DNA of 13,006 bases from Clostridiales bacterium (lineage in GTDB: Bacteria > Bacillota > Clostridia > Oscillospirales > Ruminococcaceae): NCBI GenBank assembly GCA_029007575.1, contig JAQXIB010000245.1:1-13006 (forward strand), given 5' to 3'. Below the pieces are notes generated by a model. It did not search any database, was not told the DNA's origin, and saw only the letters and a program-made list of their open reading frames with translations. The position numbers were made by a program, and so were the translations under genes. Numbering within the stretch: the stretch's first letter is position 1; each line of letters opens with the position of its first letter. Below are positions 1 through 6,565 of the stretch, piece by piece.

Positions 1-9
1 TAATTCATT

Positions 10-16
10 CTCCTTT
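10..16 (-). promoter_or_regulatory. Ribosome-binding site of a gene beyond the left edge
   Basis: Read on the minus strand, an AAAGGAG Shine-Dalgarno site lies about 10 nt after the stop codon of the LacI-family gene. Nine bases then remain before the window ends. An ATG inside those bases is only 2 nt from the site, so the true start is probably just outside. This implies a downstream gene co-transcribed with the repressor gene, a common arrangement for LacI-family sugar operons. The identity of that gene cannot be seen. Confidence 0.6.
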
Positions 17-26
17 ATCATTTTAA

Positions 27-1013
27 TTATACGGTTTCCCGCAATAATAAATTGTGCGGTAACAAAATATTGCGATTGGCACAATTAATATTTTTCATTT
101 TATCCAGCAGCAATCCTACTGCATTCTGTCCCAACTCAAGCTGCGGCTGAGCAACGGTCGAAAGAGAAGGGGTATAAACTGAGGAAACAGAGATATTATC
201 AAAACCGATGACTGCAATATCCTCCGGAACCCTGAGGGAATGAGAAAGCAAAAAACGCATAGCACCGATTGCGATCGTATCCGCAATTGCAAAAATTGCC
301 GTCGGTCGCTCCTTCAATTGTAATATTGCTTCCGCCAAACGTATACCACTGTTGTAACTAAATGTATCCAAAAGAACATACTCTTCCCGATAAGGTATAT
401 GATACTGCTTCAATGCTCTGCAATATCCATGATGTCGCTCTCTGGAGGAAACAAAGCCTTGGCTGGAACCCAAAAAGGCAATTTTACGATGTCCCTTTTT
501 AATCAGCGCGCAAGTCGCCTCATATCCCGCCTGCTCATTATCAATTGTTACACAGGAAGTATTCGAGCCATCAATTTTTTCACAGCATTGCACGATCGGA
601 TAACTATTTCCCAATTGGTTAATAGCCGTGCTCGATAAAGTAGATGATAAGAAAACAGCTCCGTCTGCCAACTTGGTTTTTAACAACGTCAGATATTTTT
701 CTTCAATTTCTTTATCCGCATTGGTCATGCAAACCATTGTGTTGTAGCCAAACCGATGAGCTTCCGACTGTATTCCCCGTAAAATCCGGTTGTAAAATTG
801 ATTTGACGCAGTAGGGATCAAAACCAGTATGTTGTTGGTAGCCGACTTACGCAGATGATTTCCCAGCATATTCGGCATATAATTCAGTTCCCGAATTGCA
901 GCTTTCACACGTTTTACTGTTTGCGGAGCTACAATACTCTCGTCATTCAAGACACGAGACACTGTTGCTACCGAAACTCCGGCCTTTTTTGCTACATCCT
1001 TGATGGTCGCCAT
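27..1013 (-). CDS. LacI/GalR-family transcriptional repressor
   Basis: This is a complete 328-residue DNA-binding regulator, the usual LacI-family length. Residues 1-46 form the helix-turn-helix; IKDVAKKAGVSVATVSRVLN is a textbook family signature. A hinge region follows (YMPNMLGNHLRKSA), then a periplasmic-binding-protein-like effector domain from about residue 61 to the end, with the family motifs AIFAIADTIAIGAMR and VPEDIAVIGFDNI near the C-terminus. The frame is open up to 1100, but I start at 1013. That ATG gives the canonical MATIKDVA N-terminus and is preceded by AGGAAAGGAG; the longer form would add 29 residues atypical of the family. The ligand is probably a sugar or related small molecule, but the sequence does not say which. 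Two identical operators in its own promoter and leader indicate autoregulation. A further gene appears to follow in the same operon. Confidence 0.95.
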   Translation of the reverse strand: MATIKDVAKKAGVSVATVSRVLNDESIVAPQTVKRVKAAIRELNYMPNMLGNHLRKSATNNILVLIPTASNQFYNRILRGIQSEAHRFGYNTMVCMTNADKEIEEKYLTLLKTKLADGAVFLSSTLSSTAINQLGNSYPIVQCCEKIDGSNTSCVTIDNEQAGYEATCALIKKGHRKIAFLGSSQGFVSSRERHHGYCRALKQYHIPYREEYVLLDTFSYNSGIRLAEAILQLKERPTAIFAIADTIAIGAMRFLLSHSLRVPEDIAVIGFDNISVSSVYTPSLSTVAQPQLELGQNAVGLLLDKMKNINCANRNILLPHNLLLRETV

Positions 1014-1032
1014 AGTTGCTCCTTTCCTCAAT

Positions 1033-1048
1033 ATGTAACGGATTACAT
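1033..1048. promoter_or_regulatory. LacI-family operator copy 1 (leader)
   Basis: ATGTAACGGATTACAT is an imperfect palindrome with perfect 6-bp outer arms around a CGGA centre. It resembles LacI-family operators of the TGTAANCGNTTACA type and differs from that consensus at one central position. It lies 20 bp upstream of the LacI-family start codon, inside the predicted 5' leader, at about +100 to +115. Confidence 0.75.
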
Positions 1049-1132
1049 CAATCCACAAAAAATAATTGCCGTCCACTCCGTTCACATCCGACTTTATCAA
1101 ATCCCCTCGAATGCGTTCTTATGAAACAGCAA

Positions 1133-1148
1133 ATGTAACGGATTACAT
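1133..1148. promoter_or_regulatory. LacI-family operator copy 2 (at the transcription start)
   Basis: This is an exact second copy of the 16-bp site ATGTAACGGATTACAT, exactly 100 bp from the first. It begins 5 bp downstream of the predicted -10 box and so covers about +1 to +15. A bound repressor here would block initiation. Two identical sites around one promoter suggest cooperative or looping repression by the gene's own product (inference). Confidence 0.8.
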
Positions 1149-1153
1149 TCGTA

Positions 1154-1182
1154 AGTATAACACACTCTTATCTATAATTCAA
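1154..1182 (-). promoter_or_regulatory. Promoter of the LacI-family gene
   Basis: On the minus strand, a -35 box TTGAAT (1182-1177) is followed after 17 bp by a -10 box TATACT (1159-1154). The -10 box is preceded by TGT, an extended -10 element. The predicted start near 1147 gives a leader of about 134 nt that contains operator copy 1. Confidence 0.75.
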
Positions 1183-1257
1183 GTGTAATATTATCAAAAA
1201 ACACTTTATTTTTTTAGAGATAAATCACAATTATCTCAAATTTTGAGGCATGAGAGT

Positions 1258-1299
1258 TTGCAGAAAACGCCGATGGCAAGTCCACGGCGTTTTCTGCAA
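1258..1299 (-). terminator. Hairpin downstream of the GGDEF/EAL gene, probable terminator
   Basis: Two perfect 15-bp arms (TTGCAGAAAACGCCG and its complement) flank a 12-nt loop, inside which TGG and CCA can pair for 3 more bp. It lies 38 bp after the stop codon of the GGDEF/EAL gene. On the minus strand no long U-tract follows (CAAACTCTC), so termination may be imperfect or the hairpin may act as a 3' stabiliser. Confidence 0.6.
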
Positions 1300-1336
1300 T
1301 GAAATCATATTTTTTCTGAAAAAACAGCGATTAAAA

Positions 1337-4300
1337 TCAATCAAGATATCTGAATTCAAACTGCTCTATCGTCATGGGTTCCGCATAATAGCTCCCCTGT
1401 GCCTGCTCACATCCGACATTTTGAAGCAGTTCCAATTGTTCTTGTGTTTTCACACCGCCGCAGGTAATTCCAAACCCCATTTCCTTCATCATGGAGACAA
1501 AGTGTTTAATAATCGTATTAGTATACAACACTCGATTATTATATCCTAAAAATTCATCCGACAACTTGATGCTATTTGCCGGAAAGGAAATAATATGTTT
1601 CAGCGGAGATTCTCCGAACCCGAAACGATCCACTGACACATGAAATCCACGTTTCATCAACTTATTCATTAATTGTCTCAGCGGCACAGGATTATTGCCA
1701 AAATCTTTTTCCGAAAAGCTGAATTCCAAATAAGAGAGGGGAACTCCATACTGTTTGCACAAAGCGCAAATAAATGCAGCTCGATTCGGATCCAAAGCCT
1801 CATCACGGGATAATTTTATCGAAACCGGTATCATGCGTTTGTGACTTTTCAGCCAATGCTGTAATGTTTTTAAAACATGTTTCATCACAAAAAGATCTAC
1901 TTTGACCATTAATCCATGCTTTTCCAATATCGGAACAAATTCATCCGGATAGACAAAACGATCTCCGCGTTTCCAATGCACAACCGCTTCAGCACCCACC
2001 ATTTCTCCGTCCGAAATATGGAAAATCGGCTGTAAAAGTATCGCAAACTCTCCCTGTTTTAAGGCAAGTTCCAAATCAACGACCATTTTTCTTTCCCTGC
2101 TTAATTGCATCTTGAGCTGGTCATCAAATAAACGGCAGGTGTTTTTCATCTGACCTTTGGCGCTCTTTCTTGCAACATCTGCGTTCTGGATTGCTTTCAG
2201 AATACCGTCTTCTATCCTTTGGATCTCACAAATGCCTGTATTAACATAGATATTGATATCACTGTATTTTTCACGAAAAACCTTAACAATTCTATTATTA
2301 TTCCGGGAAATATAGTCTTTCAGCATTTCCAAATCAGTGACTGACAAAACCGAAGTGAATCTGTCATCCGAAATATGGGCAACACAAAGCCGTCGATTTG
2401 TAGTCCCTGTCCTGAGAAGATCGGCAAAAGTTTGCAAAGCCTCTTTACCCGCCATAAAGCCATGACGTTCGATGATCTCACTATAATTTCCCAGATTAGA
2501 GTAAACAATAGCAAACGTACTTTCCGGATTATCCTGCAAAAAGCGTGCCACTCTCTCCAGAAATAATGACAGCGAACAAACCCCTACTATTTCACTGTTA
2601 AGCCCTTCATATTTATGAACAAACTTACCGGCATACTGTTTTTTCAGAATATATGGTGAGATAATCTCCGTCAATTTTTGTAATGTTTCCGTTTCGGTTC
2701 TGCTCCAGAAAGCTTCACTTTTTTCGCGTACCGCTGCAATGCTTCCAATGATTTCATTTCCATTCACAATAGAATATTCAGCCGCAATATCCGTTTTTCC
2801 ACCGTTAAATTCATTCAATAATTTACGGTAGGAATCGCTGTTAAAATCGGCAGTTAATTTACAATATTTTTGTTCCGGAATAGGATCGTCCAACCGATCA
2901 TTTCCATATGCATACAGCTCATTGCAAGTCAGATCATCGTCCATTGTCCCGTTATGCACAAGATAACTGATTTTTGCATACTTACTATCAGGGAAAACTT
3001 CTTTGATATATAAGCAACTTAACTTGAAATAACGCCGCAAACAGAAAAGCAGCAATTTCACTGCACTGTCAAAATCCTTTGTTGTAGACAGCAGCCCTGC
3101 TGCCCACTCCCACAGTTTTCTTTCTTGCGTATCTTCTGCGGTTTGATGAAAATCCTTTATGGTGCAAGCATTAATAAATGTCCGTTCCTGATCGGAACCG
3201 ACAGACTGACCGTTATAAAACATAATCATATTTTTGCCCATATTTTTAGAGCGGTATAATGCTTGAGAGGCTTTCAATAACATATCATCAAAGTTGCTGC
3301 ACCATTTCACGCAATTCACAATACCGATGCTGCCGGTTAACTGTATATCAGAAAATTCCCCGACATACAATCCGCGAATATCTCTGCAAATATTGTCTGC
3401 AATGTTTGATGTTTCTCCCAGCGAAGCCGTTTTCAGAAAGAGTGCAAATCTGTCTCCTTCAATGCGACCGGCATATCCCTGATACTTCAACGTATAGTTT
3501 TGCAGTAAGGAAGCAATATTTCGCAACAAGGTATTTCCAAATATAAAACCAAGACGTTCATTGACCCTTTCAAATCGATCTACATCAAGCAGCAAAAAAG
3601 CAACAAATTCATTTTTATGCGAATGAAGCATCTCGGCTTCCACTAAATAGCGCAATTGCGATTTGGTGTAAAGCCCGGTCAGCTCGTCACGTTCCGAAGC
3701 CGTGTGCGAATGCATTTGCACCGTCTTTTTCTCATTAACGTTGGTGATTTTTCCAAGAATAGCCCGCACACATTCCTTATCATCCAACAGAGGAATATTT
3801 TCAATACAATACCATTCGGGGACCTCATTGTTCTTTTTGCAGCGAAATTCCGTTGTAACTTCATTTTTATTTTCTATGCATTGCAGGAAGCTTTCTCTCA
3901 ACACCTCGTTTGCTTCCGTAGAAAACTGAAGCGGCGAATAATCCGGTTCCGTATGGAAAGTACAGTCATGAATCACAATTTGACAATCAGAAAAATCAGC
4001 AACAACAGTAGCTTTTTTTGCCAAGCGCTGTTCTTCGGCTTTCGCATAATATGCATTATCACAAATCACACTGAATAAGCTGTCCTTTCCTTCCTGAATG
4101 TTCTTTTGCAAATATCCTTTTTCTTGAACCCAAACAGCAGTGTGATCTTTTTTGATCAAACGGTACTCCACTTCATATTGATCCTCATTTTCAAGCTGAA
4201 AATGGATACTGTTGTTTACGAAACCCACGTCACGGGGATCAATCAGATTATTATAGGATCCGTTGGTAACCTGATCATACTCCGGAATGGTGTATCCCAA

Positions 4301-4855
4301 ATATTGGACCAAGTTATCGCCCGTCAGTAAAATAGTTCTCTGCTCATCATAGGCAGTGATCAAAGTTCCGCCAATGATCGCGTCATTCAATAGGTTAAAC
4401 GCACGGGGATCAATGACTTCATCCGTAAGTGTCTCCGCCTTTGAAAAAGAATGTAGGTTATCTTTTAAGAAATCGTAACAAGTCGGCATCTGCAAATCGC
4501 CGATCAACCATTTGCCGTTCTCCAAGAAATAAGATACATGAATCCGAACAATGACAGTAAATGATCGATCATCAACGGTTGTACCGAACAATTCCACTGT
4601 TCCGATCCCATCTGCATGCTTTTCAGATAAGGCTGTCATCTGCATATGATGCATGATGATCCGCCAAACAGATATTTTATCGTTTTGACTTTCCCATAAA
4701 CTTTTTCCCGGCTTTTTGTCATTTTGATTGCTCAAATTAGGATACCAAAGATCACTGGCCTTTTCTACGTCCCGATCGATTAAATAGCTATGTAAGAAAT
4801 TTTCTAAAATCCCCCTAAATGTTGCCTCTTTAATTTCTTCTTCCTCCTTGACCAT
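1337..4855 (-). CDS. Large PAS/GGDEF/GAF-like/GGDEF/EAL protein with degenerate active sites
   Basis: This is a 1172-residue soluble protein with no visible signal peptide or membrane segment. Apparent order: an NTF2/SnoaL-like fold (about 10-130), a PAS region (about 150-375, perhaps two copies), GGDEF (about 388-548), a GAF-like region (about 570-740), a second GGDEF (about 755-910) and EAL (about 922-1172). First GGDEF: the signature is EGDRF (466-470), although LLLDVDRFERVN is kept. Second GGDEF: the signature is SDDRF (829-833) and the early metal-binding Asp region is YSNLGNY. EAL: the motif reads EAV (956-958). The conserved Asn of the NLS segment is Lys1014, DDFG is DRFG, and EGVET is GGVKT (1133-1137). 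Loss of these metal ligands argues against phosphodiesterase activity. The family is known to include degenerate members that serve as nucleotide sensors or protein scaffolds; that role is inferred here. The start is uncertain: only a G-rich stretch precedes ATG 4855, while AAGGAGG lies inside the first codons. Confidence 0.93.
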   Translation of the reverse strand: MVKEEEEIKEATFRGILENFLHSYLIDRDVEKASDLWYPNLSNQNDKKPGKSLWESQNDKISVWRIIMHHMQMTALSEKHADGIGTVELFGTTVDDRSFTVIVRIHVSYFLENGKWLIGDLQMPTCYDFLKDNLHSFSKAETLTDEVIDPRAFNLLNDAIIGGTLITAYDEQRTILLTGDNLVQYLGYTIPEYDQVTNGSYNNLIDPRDVGFVNNSIHFQLENEDQYEVEYRLIKKDHTAVWVQEKGYLQKNIQEGKDSLFSVICDNAYYAKAEEQRLAKKATVVADFSDCQIVIHDCTFHTEPDYSPLQFSTEANEVLRESFLQCIENKNEVTTEFRCKKNNEVPEWYCIENIPLLDDKECVRAILGKITNVNEKKTVQMHSHTASERDELTGLYTKSQLRYLVEAEMLHSHKNEFVAFLLLDVDRFERVNERLGFIFGNTLLRNIASLLQNYTLKYQGYAGRIEGDRFALFLKTASLGETSNIADNICRDIRGLYVGEFSDIQLTGSIGIVNCVKWCSNFDDMLLKASQALYRSKNMGKNMIMFYNGQSVGSDQERTFINACTIKDFHQTAEDTQERKLWEWAAGLLSTTKDFDSAVKLLLFCLRRYFKLSCLYIKEVFPDSKYAKISYLVHNGTMDDDLTCNELYAYGNDRLDDPIPEQKYCKLTADFNSDSYRKLLNEFNGGKTDIAAEYSIVNGNEIIGSIAAVREKSEAFWSRTETETLQKLTEIISPYILKKQYAGKFVHKYEGLNSEIVGVCSLSLFLERVARFLQDNPESTFAIVYSNLGNYSEIIERHGFMAGKEALQTFADLLRTGTTNRRLCVAHISDDRFTSVLSVTDLEMLKDYISRNNNRIVKVFREKYSDINIYVNTGICEIQRIEDGILKAIQNADVARKSAKGQMKNTCRLFDDQLKMQLSRERKMVVDLELALKQGEFAILLQPIFHISDGEMVGAEAVVHWKRGDRFVYPDEFVPILEKHGLMVKVDLFVMKHVLKTLQHWLKSHKRMIPVSIKLSRDEALDPNRAAFICALCKQYGVPLSYLEFSFSEKDFGNNPVPLRQLMNKLMKRGFHVSVDRFGFGESPLKHIISFPANSIKLSDEFLGYNNRVLYTNTIIKHFVSMMKEMGFGITCGGVKTQEQLELLQNVGCEQAQGSYYAEPMTIEQFEFRYLD

Positions 4856-4900
4856 ACATGATACGCCCCCACATTTTTCGATATCATTTCATCTAATATC

Positions 4901-4919
4901 ATTATACACCTCTTGTCAA
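4901..4919 (-). promoter_or_regulatory. Weak promoter candidate for the GGDEF/EAL gene
   Basis: On the minus strand a perfect TTGACA (4919-4914) and a perfect TATAAT (4906-4901) occur, but only 7 bp apart, so they cannot serve as the -35 and -10 of one promoter. Either TATAAT works with a poor -35 (ACTGTA, 17 bp upstream), or TTGACA works with a poor downstream -10. The start site therefore cannot be fixed. Confidence 0.35.
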
Positions 4920-5023
4920 TATATACAGTATGTTTTTATTTTAACAACGATTTCATGTACGTATTATTTTAATAAATTGAAAAAGTATTTTACAAAATGG
5001 TAGTCAAGTATCCGTTCCGATAT

Positions 5024-5063
5024 AAAAAAAGAGAGGCCACACTTTTGGTGCGCACCTCTTTTT
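5024..5063 (-). terminator. Rho-independent terminator of the LPITG surface-protein gene
   Basis: On the minus strand an AGAGGTGCGCAC arm pairs with GTGTGGCCTCT across a CAAAA loop, with one bulged G and one or two G-T pairs. A run of seven T (5030-5024) follows at once. It lies 16 nt after the stop codon at 5080, a standard intrinsic terminator layout. Confidence 0.85.
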
Positions 5064-5079
5064 CTATCCTCAATAGCTC

Positions 5080-6228
5080 TTATTTATTTTTTTTAATAGA
5101 CGCAAATACAACAATCATATACAAACTGATTACGCCGATCAACATGATAGCCATCAACAAAACTTTATTGCTGACTCCTGTTATCGGTAAATTCGCCATC
5201 GGAATTTCCTCATCCTGAATTTTCACTAACTCTCTATTACGATCGGATGCCGGAGATAACGGAACAGATGGATCCTCGATAACAATGATCTCGGACGAGG
5301 TCTCGGATGAGGTCTCAGATGAGGTTTCAGATGATGTCTCAGACGAGGTCTCGGATGAGGTCTCGGACGAAGTCTCGGATGAAGTCTCGGATGAGGTCTC
5401 GGATGAGGTCTCAGATGAAGTCTCGGACGAGGTCTCAGATGAGACCTCGGATGAAGTCTCGGATGAAGTCTCGGATGAGGTCTCGGATGAAGTCTCGGAT
5501 GAAGTCTCAGATGAGGTCTCGGATGAGGTCTCAGATGAGGTCTCGGATGAAGTCTCAGATGAGGTCTCGGACGAGGTCTCGGACGAAGTCTCGGATGAAG
5601 TCTCAGATGAAGTCTCAGATGAGGTCACAGACGATGTCTCGGATGAAGTCTCAGATGAGGTCTCAGATGATGTCTCAGATGAAGTCTCGGACGAAGTCTC
5701 GGATGAAGTCTCAGATGAGGTCACAGACGAAGTCTCGGATGAAGTCTCGGATGACACCGGAGGAGTTGGAACGACACCGTTACCGATCACGAAATGACTG
5801 ATCTTACCGTCAACTGCCTCAGCAAATGATTTTGCGGCAGCATCATCTTTCGTAAAAGCATAAATACCAAATTGTGCTTTTAAAGAAGAAAGATCAAAAG
5901 TTCCATAGCCGCTGATAAAATAGTAATCCTCTTTGGAAACCTTATTCAGACCTAAGTGTTGGGAAGCGTTCGCGGCAACCAGTTCATTCACTTTCTGTGT
6001 TTTCTGTTGTGCAGAAAGTTCCTGCTCAGTCCAAACAATAGCAAATGTCGCCTGTTTGACAACCACCGTGTTATAGCCGGTTATTTCAGTGCGCGAAACG
6101 TTTTTTACCTGTTGGTAGGACGCATCTGCGGAAACAGCCGATTTACTGCCGGCAAATGTAGGCAGTGCAACTACCGTCATCATTGTAATGCAAACCAAAA
6201 CAGCAATCAAAAAATTTTTCTTTTTCAT
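5080..6228 (-). CDS. LPITG-anchored surface protein with an SSET-repeat stalk
   Basis: This 382-residue protein is predicted to be secreted and covalently attached to the cell wall. Residues 1-29 form a signal peptide: MKKKNFLIAVL, a hydrophobic core, and a likely cut after TFA or nearby. Residues 30-158 are a compact domain I do not recognise, containing GYNTVVVKQATFAIVW and KEDYYFISGYGTFDLSSLK. Residues 159-314 are 39 tandem tetrapeptides, nearly all SSET (two SSVT, one SSEV, final SSEI), acidic and presumably extended or glycosylated. The C-terminus has the sortase signal LPITG, then a hydrophobic segment and the tail KKNK. Start: TTG at 6237 extends the frame by three residues but lies 1 nt from the AAAGGTGG ribosome site. 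ATG at 6228 has 10-nt spacing and begins a normal signal peptide. The gene is monocistronic, with its own promoter and terminator. No sortase gene lies in the window. Confidence 0.93.
   Translation of the reverse strand: MKKKNFLIAVLVCITMMTVVALPTFAGSKSAVSADASYQQVKNVSRTEITGYNTVVVKQATFAIVWTEQELSAQQKTQKVNELVAANASQHLGLNKVSKEDYYFISGYGTFDLSSLKAQFGIYAFTKDDAAAKSFAEAVDGKISHFVIGNGVVPTPPVSSETSSETSSVTSSETSSETSSETSSETSSETSSETSSETSSVTSSETSSETSSETSSETSSETSSETSSETSSETSSETSSETSSETSSETSSETSSETSSEVSSETSSETSSETSSETSSETSSETSSETSSETSSETSSETSSETSSETSSEIIVIEDPSVPLSPASDRNRELVKIQDEEIPMANLPITGVSNKVLLMAIMLIGVISLYMIVVFASIKKNK
5287..5754. repeat. 39-copy, 12-bp in-frame tandem repeat (SSET)
   Basis: This is 468 bp of contiguous 12-bp units with plus-strand consensus GTCTCRGAYGAR, coding for Ser-Ser-Glu-Thr on the minus strand. 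Almost all differences between units fall at third codon positions of the sense frame. The exceptions are two Glu-to-Val, one Thr-to-Val and the terminal Thr-to-Ile changes. The period is a multiple of three, so copy-number change keeps the reading frame and alters only stalk length. Confidence 0.97.
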
Positions 6229-6254
6229 AAGAAACAATCCACCTTTTGATGATA

Positions 6255-6268
6255 ATCAAATCTTTGAT
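6255..6268. promoter_or_regulatory. 14-bp palindrome at the predicted start of the LPITG transcript
   Basis: ATCAAA-TC-TTTGAT is a perfect inverted repeat with a 2-bp centre. It lies at about +1 to +14 of the predicted LPITG transcript, just upstream of the ribosome-binding site. It could be a repressor operator. In an A/T-rich region a chance palindrome of this size is also possible. Confidence 0.3.
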
Positions 6269-6274
6269 GTCTTT

Positions 6275-6307
6275 ATTGTATTACGTCTCAGTCACATGTC
6301 AGTCACA
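6275..6307 (-). promoter_or_regulatory. Promoter region of the LPITG gene with direct-repeat activator site
   Basis: On the minus strand a good -10 box TACAAT (6280-6275) lacks a matching -35 box; the sequence 17 bp upstream is ACTGAC. Covering that -35 region are two exact direct copies of TGTGACTGA (6307-6299 and 6296-6288) with an 11-bp period, ending 7 bp from the -10 box. Tandem 11-bp-period half-sites replacing the -35 box are characteristic of OmpR/PhoB-type response regulators. Which regulator acts here is unknown. The predicted start is near 6268. Confidence 0.55.
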
Positions 6308-6449
6308 AAAACAATTAATTTCAAAAATATATTTATTATTTTGCGACCGTGTGAAAACTTTCTTGTTCTTTCTTATTTTTGACTATTACTTCCATTATCT
6401 GTTAAAAAAAAGTTTTATAATAATCTCAAATATTGACATAGAATCTGAA

Positions 6450-6479
6450 TTGACATTGTTAATCAATATATGCTAGTAT
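6450..6479 (+). promoter_or_regulatory. htpG promoter
   Basis: A perfect -35 box TTGACA (6450-6455) and a -10 box TAGTAT (6474-6479) are 18 bp apart, with TGC before the -10 box as an extended -10 element. A second TTGACA lies at 6433-6438. The predicted start is about 6486. No CIRCE element (TTAGCACTC-N9-GAGTGCTAA) is visible, so HrcA control is not indicated. Upstream, 6308-6432 is A/T-rich and I see nothing else in it. Confidence 0.65.
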
Positions 6480-6484
6480 TATGT

Positions 6485-6532
6485 TATTGCGATCAAGAAC
6501 GCCGAAAACTCGGTTAATACCTGATCGCAATA
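6485..6532 (+). promoter_or_regulatory. Inverted repeat and nested hairpin at the 5' end of the htpG mRNA
   Basis: TATTGCGATCA (6485-6495) and its exact complement TGATCGCAATA (6522-6532) flank 26 nt, within which CCGA and TCGG (6502-6505, 6510-6513) can form an inner hairpin. The outer arm starts within one base of the predicted transcription start, so the mRNA would begin in a stem. It may be a stabilising 5' structure, a regulatory leader, or a DNA operator over +1. It does not include the ribosome site at 6549-6556. Confidence 0.55.
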
Positions 6533-6565
6533 GAATGACTTTTATAATAAAAGGGGATCATGAAA

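Noticed and set aside
1014..1100. N-terminal extension of the LacI-family protein
   Set aside because: The 29 extra residues do not fit the family. The strong ribosome site and MATIKDVA start at 1013 are decisive, and operator copy 1 lies inside the extension.
3656..4078. Plus-strand ORF of 140 residues antisense to the GGDEF/EAL gene
   Set aside because: It is a shadow of a long real gene on the other strand, with no recognisable domain or ribosome site.
5287..5754. CRISPR array
   Set aside because: The 12-bp units are contiguous, in-frame and without spacers; no cas genes are present.
5285..5797. Plus-strand open frame of about 170 residues, (SDEV)n, antisense to the SSET repeat
   Set aside because: A 12-bp repeat without a stop in one unit stays open in every unit. 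The third codon position of this antisense frame coincides with the third position of the sense frame, so synonymous variation in SSET is automatically synonymous in SDEV. No ribosome site, promoter or signal peptide is seen.
5307..5801. Second plus-strand open frame over the repeat, Arg/Ser/Met-rich
   Set aside because: It is another by-product of the 12-bp period, with biased composition and no translation signals.
6433..6479. CIRCE/HrcA or CtsR heat-shock operator upstream of htpG
   Set aside because: No TTAGCACTC inverted repeat or CtsR-type heptad tandem repeat is visible there; only a housekeeping-type promoter and an unrelated inverted repeat are seen.
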